This document shows positions 50,554-59,189 of a stretch of DNA of 64,000 bases, one piece after another. The notes under the pieces are model-generated. The model searched no databases. It saw only the letters and a program-made list of their open reading frames with translations, and was not told where the DNA came from. Numbering within the stretch: the first letter of the stretch is position 1; each line of letters begins with the position of its first letter. Source of the stretch: an uncultured Fidelibacterota bacterium (GTDB lineage Bacteria > Fidelibacterota > Marinisomatia > Marinisomatales > Marinisomataceae); assembly GCA_902525615.1 (NCBI GenBank), contig CABZHT010000001.1, positions 176,813-240,812 on the forward strand. The letters are read 5' to 3'. Position numbers and translations under genes: made by a program.

Positions 50554-51295
50554 AATCTCTTATTTTATCTAAAGTTTTCTCATATCTAAGTAAATCTTCT
50601 AGCAAAAAGTCAGTAACACCATCCGCGGTAACTGTAGCCCCGGAAATACCGTCTACTTGATGAATTGAAGAAGTATTTGATTCAGAATAATCAACTCCGC
50701 CTTTAACAACTTTAATACTAACAATTTTCCCAGATTTATCGCGGATTTTTTTTGGTATATACTGTATTTCTCCATTTGGTTGCTTTGAAGGATGATTTAC
50801 AAAATTATCAGTAAACCATTTTTTTTCAACTTCACCACCTAAGCCAGGGGTTTCACCATGTTTATAAAATTGAATACCCAAAACAGAATCTGTATCAGGA
50901 TTTAAAGCGATGTATCCAAAAATTGTAGACCACAGGCCCTTTCCAGCTATTGGAAGAGCAATTCCTTGAACTTCATCGTTGTCTACTCTTATGTAAATTG
51001 GTAAAGTATCTTCATTTTTTTCAATATCAACTTCTTCAATATTGCAATCAACAATCTCACCTTCAACATTTACACATTTAGCATCAATAGAACTCTTGAA
51101 TGTTTCCTCAATACTTTCATTAGTAAGCAATAAACTTTCGTCAAAGTTTAATGATCTTAGAATGGTTTTTTGGACATCAGCTTTAAGATTTTGATCCTGT
51201 AAATCTTTAACACTATCCTTTGTAAATGAAAGCATTGTTCCTAAAACAACAGTGACGATAAAAACGAAAAAAAGAGTATAATTATTACTATACAT
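50540..51295 (-). CDS. nqrC: Na+-NQR subunit C
   Basis: GYIALNPDTDSVLGIQFYKHGETPGLGGEV, HQVDGISGATVTADGV (FMN attachment SGAT motif). Confidence 0.94.
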   Translation of the reverse strand: MYSNNYTLFFVFIVTVVLGTMLSFTKDSVKDLQDQNLKADVQKTILRSLNFDESLLLTNESIEETFKSSIDAKCVNVEGEIVDCNIEEVDIEKNEDTLPIYIRVDNDEVQGIALPIAGKGLWSTIFGYIALNPDTDSVLGIQFYKHGETPGLGGEVEKKWFTDNFVNHPSKQPNGEIQYIPKKIRDKSGKIVSIKVVKGGVDYSESNTSSIHQVDGISGATVTADGVTDFLLEDLLRYEKTLDKIRDYGTI

Positions 51296-52493
51296 TTCTT
51301 GCTAACCTCATTTTTATGTTTGCTTGAACTACATAATAATCTATTAATGGAGCAAACATATTCATAATTAATATTGCTAAAAATACACCTTCAGGATATG
51401 CTGGATTTATTGAACGAATTATAACAGTTAATACTCCAATCAAAAAGCCATAAATCCATCTTCCTGTATTGGTATGAGATGAAGTGACAGGCTCAGTAGC
51501 CATAAAAACAGTACCGAAAAAGAAACTACCAACCAAAATGTGCTGTAAAGGAGTAATCGTTAACATTGCATTTGGAAAACCACCAGCTTGTAGGATGCCA
51601 TCAACAGTTAAATAGTTTAATAAATTAAAAAGCAGTGAAGTAAAGACTAAACCCAAAACAGAAGAAACCATAATTCTCCATGAAGCAATTCCGCAATAAA
51701 TGAGGAACAAGGCACCTAATAATATTAATAGCTTATTTGTCTCACCAATAGATCCTGGAATTAAACCCCAAAACATATTTACAGTTGAGTAGTCAAATTG
51801 AGTATTGGCTGCAAAAAGATTTGAAGCAGTATCGTATTCTACTGGATTTGCTGGAATTGCTAGTGCAGTAGCTCCACTATATCCATCTGGACCTACAGCC
51901 CATACTTTATCCCCAGATATCTTTGTAGGAAAAGCAAAATACATAAATGCTCTTGATGTCAAAGCAGGATTAAAAATATTTGTTCCTACTCCACCAAAAA
52001 TTTCCTTACCAATAATTATTCCAAAACTTGTTCCAATAAATACTTGCCATAAAGGAACATCTGGTGGCATAGTAAGAGGTATTAATGCACAACTAACTAA
52101 GAAACCTTCATTGACTTCATGCTTCCTGATTATTGCAAATGTTAACTCGCATATTGCACCTGCAACAAAAGTTGCAATTAAAATTGGAATGACGTAGGTG
52201 AATCCAAAAATAGTATTTCCAACAATACCTCTTTCAATTTCCATTGCGAGAGCATTTAAATAGCCAATATTATAAGCTCCAAATATATAACAAGGAATAA
52301 GAGCTATCACAACAAAGAACATAGTTCTTTTGATATCCATATTATCTCTAATATGAGGACCTTTACTTGTTTGTTTATTAGTGGAAAAGAAAATAGTATC
52401 TGCAGCTTCCCAAACAGGATAAGCCCAAGATAGAGGCTTGCCTTTTTCTACAAGTTTTCCAGTTTCTTCAAATATTTTTCTTAAAAAATTCAT
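51288..52493 (-). CDS. nqrB: Na+-NQR subunit B
   Basis: HIRDNMDIKRTMFFVVIALIPCYIFGAYNIGY, GPDGYSGATALAI FMN attachment motif. Confidence 0.95.
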   Translation of the reverse strand: MNFLRKIFEETGKLVEKGKPLSWAYPVWEAADTIFFSTNKQTSKGPHIRDNMDIKRTMFFVVIALIPCYIFGAYNIGYLNALAMEIERGIVGNTIFGFTYVIPILIATFVAGAICELTFAIIRKHEVNEGFLVSCALIPLTMPPDVPLWQVFIGTSFGIIIGKEIFGGVGTNIFNPALTSRAFMYFAFPTKISGDKVWAVGPDGYSGATALAIPANPVEYDTASNLFAANTQFDYSTVNMFWGLIPGSIGETNKLLILLGALFLIYCGIASWRIMVSSVLGLVFTSLLFNLLNYLTVDGILQAGGFPNAMLTITPLQHILVGSFFFGTVFMATEPVTSSHTNTGRWIYGFLIGVLTVIIRSINPAYPEGVFLAILIMNMFAPLIDYYVVQANIKMRLARNV

Positions 52494-52495
52494 AA

Positions 52496-53830
52496 TTACT
52501 TATCAAAATAAATTGTATCTAAACCTTTCCTAATAATTGCACCTACATCAGATTTACTTGGGCATACAAAAGAACATAATGCAACATCTTCTTCATCGCA
52601 CTCATAAATACCGAGCTGCTCCATTTCATCAATATCATTTGCTTCAATACTTCTGGCTAATGCATTAATATAAATATCCATTGGAAAAACTTTCTCCCAT
52701 GCATCAATAGGAACAAATGCTCTATTACTTCCATTTTGCAATGTGGTAAAATCAAAACTTTTTTTATTTGATCCTAGGTAAGCATTGAAAACACTATATT
52801 TAGATTTTCCACCTGGATGTAACCAACCAACAAAAGGTCTTTCGAATGATTCTTCAATGACAGAAAAAGATGAATGATAAAATCCTAAGAAGCCATCAAT
52901 ATCAACTTGTTTCCCTGTCAATACATTGCCAGATATAATTCTAACATTTTCCATCAATAAAGAATCTTTATATAAATCAAATCTAGCGCCAATTCGAGAT
53001 TTGATATACGAAGGCTTTACAGCCGGTCCTCCAATACAAATATTCAAAGAGAAATCGATAACACCTTTAGAAAATAGCTTTCCTAAAACTGGTAAGTGGC
53101 TTCCTTGCACAGTCCAAACAACTTCATTCTGGTTCAAAGGATTTACTCTATTTAAAATAACACCAACATTACCAGATGGATGCGGTCCCTCAACTTGAAT
53201 CAAATTGATAAAATCGTAATCGGACAAAAATGAAAAGTTATCACCCCTCACAGCGACATATAAGTGTCCATCAGTAAGTTTCTTAAGATTAGATAATGCA
53301 GAAATGATAAATTCTTTATTTTCAGCTAATGAAAAAGATAAATCGTTTGCCAATGGCGAAGAATCAGCAAGACTTACTACAATACATTTAGGACTATCAC
53401 TGGGATTAACAACTTTGTTAAAAGGTCTTTGTGTAAAAAAGGGCCAAAAATTATGTTTTTGAATGAACTCCTTTACATTATCTTTTGATGAAAGATTGAT
53501 TTGTTTATCTAATTCAATATTTTTTTCTTTTTCTGCATCTACTTCAATAATGATATCAAGCACTGCTCTTCTTTCTCCATAAACAATTTTAGAAATAGTT
53601 CCAGAAGCAATTGATGGCCATTTAACTTCAGGATTTATCTTGTCAAAAAATAAAGCATCACCTAAAGAAACTTGATCACCTTCTTTAACTAAAAGCTTTG
53701 GCTTGATGTAATTAAAATCTTGAGGAGAAATCGAAACAAGTTTTTGTGTAGACGTGTTAGAAAATTCTCTGGAGGCAAGCCCAGAAATGTTAATATTATG
53801 CCCCTTTTTAATCGCTATTTTTTGCATCAA
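52496..53830 (-). CDS. nqrA: Na+-NQR subunit A
   Basis: IKKGHNINISG, LVKEGDQVSLGDALFFDK, ASGTISKIVYGERRAVLDIIIEVD, IGGPAVKPSYIKSRIGA. Confidence 0.94.
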   Translation of the reverse strand: MMQKIAIKKGHNINISGLASREFSNTSTQKLVSISPQDFNYIKPKLLVKEGDQVSLGDALFFDKINPEVKWPSIASGTISKIVYGERRAVLDIIIEVDAEKEKNIELDKQINLSSKDNVKEFIQKHNFWPFFTQRPFNKVVNPSDSPKCIVVSLADSSPLANDLSFSLAENKEFIISALSNLKKLTDGHLYVAVRGDNFSFLSDYDFINLIQVEGPHPSGNVGVILNRVNPLNQNEVVWTVQGSHLPVLGKLFSKGVIDFSLNICIGGPAVKPSYIKSRIGARFDLYKDSLLMENVRIISGNVLTGKQVDIDGFLGFYHSSFSVIEESFERPFVGWLHPGGKSKYSVFNAYLGSNKKSFDFTTLQNGSNRAFVPIDAWEKVFPMDIYINALARSIEANDIDEMEQLGIYECDEEDVALCSFVCPSKSDVGAIIRKGLDTIYFDK

Positions 53831-53916
53831 CTCTTAGGATTGTTTTAAATGCTTTAATTTGACAAGTGAAGGTACTAAAAAAGATTGTTGAGTTCTATAA
53901 AATTATTGCAAAAAAA

Positions 53917-55125
53917 TTATTTTTTTGCTTTCCATTCAAAATAATTTCCATCATAGGAAGATTTTGACTGCCATTCTTTAACTTTTAAATCAATATTATC
54001 AATTACATTTTGATCAATATCATGAATTAAATCGATTGTTAAATCTCCAACAGTTTTAGCGCTGACTCTCGATGCCTTAATATTACCTTTACCAGTAATT
54101 GCATTACCCATTCCGTGCACTTTCTCTAATTCGTCAAACTTTCCAGAGTCTTCATCAACAATATTATAAGTTGATCCATCCATTGGAATTCCTTGAATTG
54201 GTTCAGGCAAACTACCAATTGAACTTATAAAAGTATTTCCATGAAGAATTTTATTGGAATCTTCTTTTGCAATTAATTTGTCATCAATGATTTCATTCTC
54301 AATGACTTCAATTCCATTTAAAATATTATCTTCGTAGGATAGTCCAACTGGCTGAGTGCACTCAGCAACTTTAAATAAAAATTTATCTAATGTATTGTTT
54401 AAAATTTTTCTTCGAGCAAGTTTTCTTTTTTCAACCATTTCCGGAGTAGCATCTTCAGGAATAGTGGTTAAAGGCATATTTTCTATATTTCTTCTATAGA
54501 CTAAGGTCGTTCCATTTATACCTAAATCTTCATACTTCATATCATACTGTTCTAAATATTTTGGTATACCTTTATGCTCCATTTCAATGATATCGAAATT
54601 TTCAATTTTAGATTCAACTTTCTTTCTAACAAGTTCTAATTGAGTAATCTTACAAACATCAATTGATGCTAATCCTCCTCCAATAACGACTGCATCATCT
54701 TCAATATCCACTTTAGGACCGTTATAAGATGACTCATGATAATGGTTGAACCAATAGACAAAAGGATTTTGGTAATAAAAATTATCAAAATCTTCAATTT
54801 CTTTTATAGGAAAAGATCTATCTTTCCATGCTCCATTAGCAAAGTAAATACAGCTCCATCCCATATTATAGATTTCTTCGAAAGATACATCTTCACCAAT
54901 CCTGGTTAGTGGAACGAAATCAACTAATTCATTAGAAATAATATCATCAATCTTAAAGTATTCATTAATACGTTGTTTTTCATGCCATCTAGGAAGACCA
55001 TCTTCAATTTTTCCATATGGCATTCTATTTTGTTCAACAACAACGCATCGAATTCCTTCATCAGTAAGTTTCTTTACCGCAGTTGAACCAGAAACTGCAC
55101 CACCAATTATTAATACTACTTTCAT
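53917..55125 (-). CDS. FAD-dependent oxidoreductase (adrenodoxin/ferredoxin-NADP reductase-like)
   Basis: N-terminal MKVVLIIGGAVSGSTAVKKL FAD-binding region, PYGKIEDGLPRWHEK, second binding region AVVIGGGLASIDVCK. Confidence 0.78.
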   Translation of the reverse strand: MKVVLIIGGAVSGSTAVKKLTDEGIRCVVVEQNRMPYGKIEDGLPRWHEKQRINEYFKIDDIISNELVDFVPLTRIGEDVSFEEIYNMGWSCIYFANGAWKDRSFPIKEIEDFDNFYYQNPFVYWFNHYHESSYNGPKVDIEDDAVVIGGGLASIDVCKITQLELVRKKVESKIENFDIIEMEHKGIPKYLEQYDMKYEDLGINGTTLVYRRNIENMPLTTIPEDATPEMVEKRKLARRKILNNTLDKFLFKVAECTQPVGLSYEDNILNGIEVIENEIIDDKLIAKEDSNKILHGNTFISSIGSLPEPIQGIPMDGSTYNIVDEDSGKFDELEKVHGMGNAITGKGNIKASRVSAKTVGDLTIDLIHDIDQNVIDNIDLKVKEWQSKSSYDGNYFEWKAKK

Positions 55126-55155
55126 TATTTTGTTTATTTATTAAATTTATAAAGC

Positions 55156-56070
55156 ATGAAGTTAATAAATAATTTAATAATTCAAATCATTCCTTTTTTA
55201 CCAAAGTTTTTTGTTAAAATTGTAGCCTCTCCTTATATAGCTGGAATTACTGATGAAGAAATGCTAAAAAATGTTCAAAAGTTGAATAACAAAGGTTTTA
55301 AAGTTGCGATAGATATTTTAGGGGAACATGTTGAAACGGAGAAAGAGGCAGATGAAATCACCCAAAGATATATATCCATTTATGATGAGATATCTAAAAG
55401 AAACCTATCTGCAAATATTTCTATAAAACTAACTCACATTGGACAAGATTTAGGTCTGAATATTGTGAAGAATAATCTTACTCAACTTGTACAAGCAGCT
55501 AAGAAGAATAATAATTTTCTTAGACTAGATATGGAAAATATCCCTTATACATCAGAAACAATTCAACTATATAAGGAAATGTTTGAGCATTATAATCAAA
55601 TAGGGATTGTGATTCAGGCCTATCTTCACAGATCTTTTGAGGACATTAAATCACTTAGTGATGAAAAATTTAATGTTCGAATATGTAAAGGCATTTATAT
55701 TGAAGATCCTGAATTAGTATTAAAGGACTATAATGATATTAGAGAAAATTACATCAAACTTGTTAAAGAGGCTTTAAATAAAGGCTCATATGTTGGTATT
55801 GCTACACATGATGAGTTTTTAATTGATAATATTTATTCATGGATAATTAAAAATAATATTTCTAAAGATCAGTATGAATTTCAGGTACTACATGGTGTAC
55901 CAATGCAAAAAAAGTTAGAGATGTTGATGAATGATGGAAACACAGTTAGAGTATATCTTCCATATGGTGATAATTGGTACGATTATTCGGTTAGAAGATT
56001 AAAAGAAAATCCTAAAATGGCAGGATACATAATTAAAAATTTATTTTTATCAATATTAAGAATTAAATAA
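55156..56070 (+). CDS. Proline dehydrogenase family protein
   Basis: VAIDILGEHVETEKEADEITQRYISI, SIKLTHIGQDLGLN, FLRLDMENIPYTSETIQLY, GIVIQAYLHRSFEDI, VRICKGIYIED, IATHDEFLID, VRVYLPYGDNWYDYSVRRLKENP. Confidence 0.9.
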   Translation: MKLINNLIIQIIPFLPKFFVKIVASPYIAGITDEEMLKNVQKLNNKGFKVAIDILGEHVETEKEADEITQRYISIYDEISKRNLSANISIKLTHIGQDLGLNIVKNNLTQLVQAAKKNNNFLRLDMENIPYTSETIQLYKEMFEHYNQIGIVIQAYLHRSFEDIKSLSDEKFNVRICKGIYIEDPELVLKDYNDIRENYIKLVKEALNKGSYVGIATHDEFLIDNIYSWIIKNNISKDQYEFQVLHGVPMQKKLEMLMNDGNTVRVYLPYGDNWYDYSVRRLKENPKMAGYIIKNLFLSILRIK

Positions 56071-56551
56071 TCTTCTTAATTCTCAAAATATATAATAATA
56101 TTATCCCAGCAAAATTTGGTATGACAACATATGCAGAAGACCATGAAATACCATCAAAAATAATATCTGAGAATGGCCATAAAAATTGTATAGGAAAAAA
56201 ATCTTTTGTATGAAAAGGAATATCTAATACAATATGGAATGGCCAAGCTAACATTGGCCAAACCAGTTCTTTTTTATAAAAATATACAATCCCTATAATT
56301 AAAAATGCTGTCACAAAACTATGGGATAAGTTATCCATGAAAAAAAGCCAATCAGGATAAGGTTGTAATTGTTTAAGGCTTTCAAGTGTTGGAGGTCCAC
56401 TATAAGTCAAAGAACCGTTGAAAATTTTTACAATAAATAGTATGCCAAATGATATTAAGTCAGGAAATGCACCAAAAAAGATAGCTAACTTCCAATGTCT
56501 TTTATAACCAAAGAGACCATTTCCCCAAAGTGCATGGCTTAAAGTATCCAT
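56063..56551 (-). CDS. Hypothetical membrane protein, possibly YdjM-like membrane-bound hydrolase family
   Basis: 162 aa; MDTLSHALWGNGLFG, FGAFPDLISFG, DNLSHSFVTAF, WPFHIVLDIPFH conserved His/Asp in TM context. Confidence 0.6.
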   Translation of the reverse strand: MDTLSHALWGNGLFGYKRHWKLAIFFGAFPDLISFGILFIVKIFNGSLTYSGPPTLESLKQLQPYPDWLFFMDNLSHSFVTAFLIIGIVYFYKKELVWPMLAWPFHIVLDIPFHTKDFFPIQFLWPFSDIIFDGISWSSAYVVIPNFAGIILLYILRIKKII

Positions 56552-57895
56552 TTATTTTGCTAGGGCGCCCATAGGGTCCCAAGGCTTTAATGGAATAGCC
56601 TCAGCATTTTGAAAGATATCATTTAATTCATCTGATAAATAATCTTTATGAACGACTACTTCATAGTTATACTCATCAAACCAATCATCAGACATAATAT
56701 GGTATCCTTTATTGCCTCCTTTATCTCCCCAACTATTTTCGACTCTCCATTTTATTGATTTTCCATTATTATCTAAGTCTACACCAGTAAATAGCATAGC
56801 ATGGGTCATTTGGCTCTGGCCATATTCTAATCTTTCTGCTTTATTCATTTTGAAGTCAGTGCTATAAAACATCTCATAATCAAATAAATCAGTATCCATA
56901 ACGCCTAAATCTCTATGAAAATGTTTACCAACATCACAACCAAACCATACAGGATTATCATCTTTAATTGATTTTATGCTCGCGTCTTTCATTACGTCAC
57001 TTTCAACATTTAAATATCTGATAGGACTTCCTTCAACGACATTTCCTAAATGTTCTACAGTATAAACTTTATTATACTCTTTATTACTCATTGGACAATT
57101 AATTAAACAAACATAATCATCGAGATTCAATCCAACATGATCTTCATAAAAAGATTGAGGAGTTAAATTATTGTACCTGCTAAATTTTTTATCTTTATCT
57201 CTTACTTGCCAATTAAAACTTTTTGGAGGAGTACCAAGATGCATTGATAGCATTTTAAAAATTTCTTCAATCATAGAATTTTTTAGCTGATTTAATGCTT
57301 CATTTGATGCGCCTTTTGAAAACTCTTTGCGAAGATCATGAGCATTTTCTCTTAGCTTTCTTGCAAGCATTTTATTCATTTCTGCTGATTGACTTGAAGA
57401 AAAAGATTCTGACATTTCTGCCTGCGGAATAACACCATATTTATTAATTAGGTTTTTCCACATATCCCATTGTCCTCCATCTTCTGTTGGAGTTTGAAGT
57501 AAATGCATAACAATTCTACTATCAAAATTCTCTTCAACAGTTGATAAAATTGATTCTAAGAAATAATTAGATTTTTCTAGCTTATCCCAAAACATAAAAT
57601 AGCTTTGAGAAAACTGAAAATCTTTAAGATTATGTTTTCTACCAAGGTAAACCCTAAAAAGATTGAGACCTGCAAATCCCCAGCATCTACCACTTGATTT
57701 TTGATTGGTGACTGGCATTTCTCCTGAAATAACATGAGAAAATGAATGATCTATTTTACGATATTTTTCCCAATCCATTGAAAGTTCATTAGAGTTGGTT
57801 TTAATCATCGCATTTCTAACTACTTTTACATGATTATCAGATGAATATTTTTCTCTTAATTGTTGAATTTGATCTTGTGATATTTTTTTTGACAT
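56552..57895 (-). CDS. C1B-family aminopeptidase (bleomycin hydrolase/PepC-like)
   Basis: NQKSSGRCWGFAGLNLFR catalytic Cys, MTHAMLFTGVDLD His, WRVENSWGDKGGNKGY Asn. Confidence 0.93.
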   Translation of the reverse strand: MSKKISQDQIQQLREKYSSDNHVKVVRNAMIKTNSNELSMDWEKYRKIDHSFSHVISGEMPVTNQKSSGRCWGFAGLNLFRVYLGRKHNLKDFQFSQSYFMFWDKLEKSNYFLESILSTVEENFDSRIVMHLLQTPTEDGGQWDMWKNLINKYGVIPQAEMSESFSSSQSAEMNKMLARKLRENAHDLRKEFSKGASNEALNQLKNSMIEEIFKMLSMHLGTPPKSFNWQVRDKDKKFSRYNNLTPQSFYEDHVGLNLDDYVCLINCPMSNKEYNKVYTVEHLGNVVEGSPIRYLNVESDVMKDASIKSIKDDNPVWFGCDVGKHFHRDLGVMDTDLFDYEMFYSTDFKMNKAERLEYGQSQMTHAMLFTGVDLDNNGKSIKWRVENSWGDKGGNKGYHIMSDDWFDEYNYEVVVHKDYLSDELNDIFQNAEAIPLKPWDPMGALAK

Positions 57896-57908
57896 GTGAA
57901 TTCCTTCT

Positions 57909-58772
57909 TTATGAACCTCGTTTACCCCAAATCATTTTATTTTTAAGGGTTTCGTAATAATTATAATCTTCAAAAGTAATAAATTTTAAATGATGATTAG
58001 CTTGAGATAATTTTACTGTTGAACCTTTCGTAAAATTAATAATATTCTGTCCATCAGCAATTAGTTTCAAATCATTTTCAGACTCTTCGCTAAACCTAAA
58101 TTCTACTTCCACGTTTGATGGTAAAACTAATGGTCTCGATGTTAATGAATGGGGAGCAATAGGTGTAACAACTATTGAAAAAACATCTGGTTGAACAATT
58201 GGACCACCTGATGATAATGAGTAAGCAGTTGATCCTGTAGGCGTACTAATGATTATACCATCGGACTTGTAATCACTTACGTGCTGATTATCTATAAATA
58301 ATGATAATGAAGTCACTCTAAATGAAGTTTCGTTCTGTACAACAAAATCATTAACCGCATAATATAAATCTTCATTACTAGAAATTTTTGCGGATAAAAC
58401 TAATCTATCCTGAATCTTAAACTCATTTTTTTTAACAGATTCAAGCTTATCTATTAACACCTCAGGAGTAATTTGGGCTAAAAACCCTAATCCCCCTAAA
58501 TGAACGCCTAAAACTGGAACAGATGGATCTGAAAATATCCTAACTCCGGAAATAAGTGTTCCATCTCCTCCAAAACAAAGAAGAAAATCAACTTCAGGAG
58601 GATTTTGTGAAGAAAAGTATGAGACCTCTGAATCAATATCTATACTTTTTAATCGGTCGGCTAAATAAACTTCAAGATTATTATTATTTGCCCACTTTAG
58701 AGTATTTTGGACCAATGCTGGAACTTGGTCTTTTTCAGCATTAGCCCAGATAGCAAAACTTTTGACTTGCAT
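57909..58772 (-). CDS. nadK: NAD kinase
   Basis: LLCFGGDGTLISGVRIF, LGVHLGGLGFLAQI, SDGIIISTPTGSTAYSLSSGGPIV. Confidence 0.94.
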   Translation of the reverse strand: MQVKSFAIWANAEKDQVPALVQNTLKWANNNNLEVYLADRLKSIDIDSEVSYFSSQNPPEVDFLLCFGGDGTLISGVRIFSDPSVPVLGVHLGGLGFLAQITPEVLIDKLESVKKNEFKIQDRLVLSAKISSNEDLYYAVNDFVVQNETSFRVTSLSLFIDNQHVSDYKSDGIIISTPTGSTAYSLSSGGPIVQPDVFSIVVTPIAPHSLTSRPLVLPSNVEVEFRFSEESENDLKLIADGQNIINFTKGSTVKLSQANHHLKFITFEDYNYYETLKNKMIWGKRGS

Positions 58773-58777
58773 TGTAT

Positions 58778-58873
58778 TTATTTATTTTTTTTCTTATGTC
58801 TATCTGCTCTTAAACGTTTTTTACGTTTATGAGTATTCATTTTTCTTTTTTTTCTTTTTTTACCGCAAGGCAT
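58778..58873 (-). CDS. Very small basic protein, AURKAIP1/COX24 domain-like (not in ORF track)
   Basis: Manual translation MPCGKKRKKRKMNTHKRKKRLRADRHKKKNK (31 aa), matching the MPxGKKRKxxKxxTHKRKKRLRxxRHKKK pattern I recall from Bacteroidota. Confidence 0.82.
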   Translation of the reverse strand: MPCGKKRKKRKMNTHKRKKRLRADRHKKKNK

Positions 58874-58883
58874 TTATTACTCC

Positions 58884-59189
58884 TTAATATTCAATTAATT
58901 TTTCATTTACTGTTTTTTTCATCAATTTTGATGGTTTAAAAACAGGTACATATCTTTCAGGTAGAAATATAGGATCTCCGGTTTTTGGATTTCGTGCTTT
59001 TTTTGGTAATCTATGTTTTGCACTAAATGTTCCAAATCCTCTTAATTCTATTTTTTCATTATTGCTCAATGCTCTGATTATTTCACCAAATGACTCATTT
59101 AAAACAGCTTCAACCTCAACCTTTGTTAGGCCAGTGGCATTAGCAACATTATCTACTATATCTTGTTTTATCATTTTCAAGTTACTCAA
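58884..59189 (-). CDS. HU/IHF family DNA-binding protein
   Basis: GLTKVEVEAVLNESFGEIIRALSNNEKIELRGFGTFSAKHRLPKKARNPKTGDPIFLPERYVPVFKPSK. Confidence 0.94.
   Translation of the reverse strand: MSNLKMIKQDIVDNVANATGLTKVEVEAVLNESFGEIIRALSNNEKIELRGFGTFSAKHRLPKKARNPKTGDPIFLPERYVPVFKPSKLMKKTVNEKLIEY

Noticed and set aside
51805-52197. 130-aa plus-strand ORF
   Set aside because: Antisense to nqrB, a strongly supported gene; no independent evidence.
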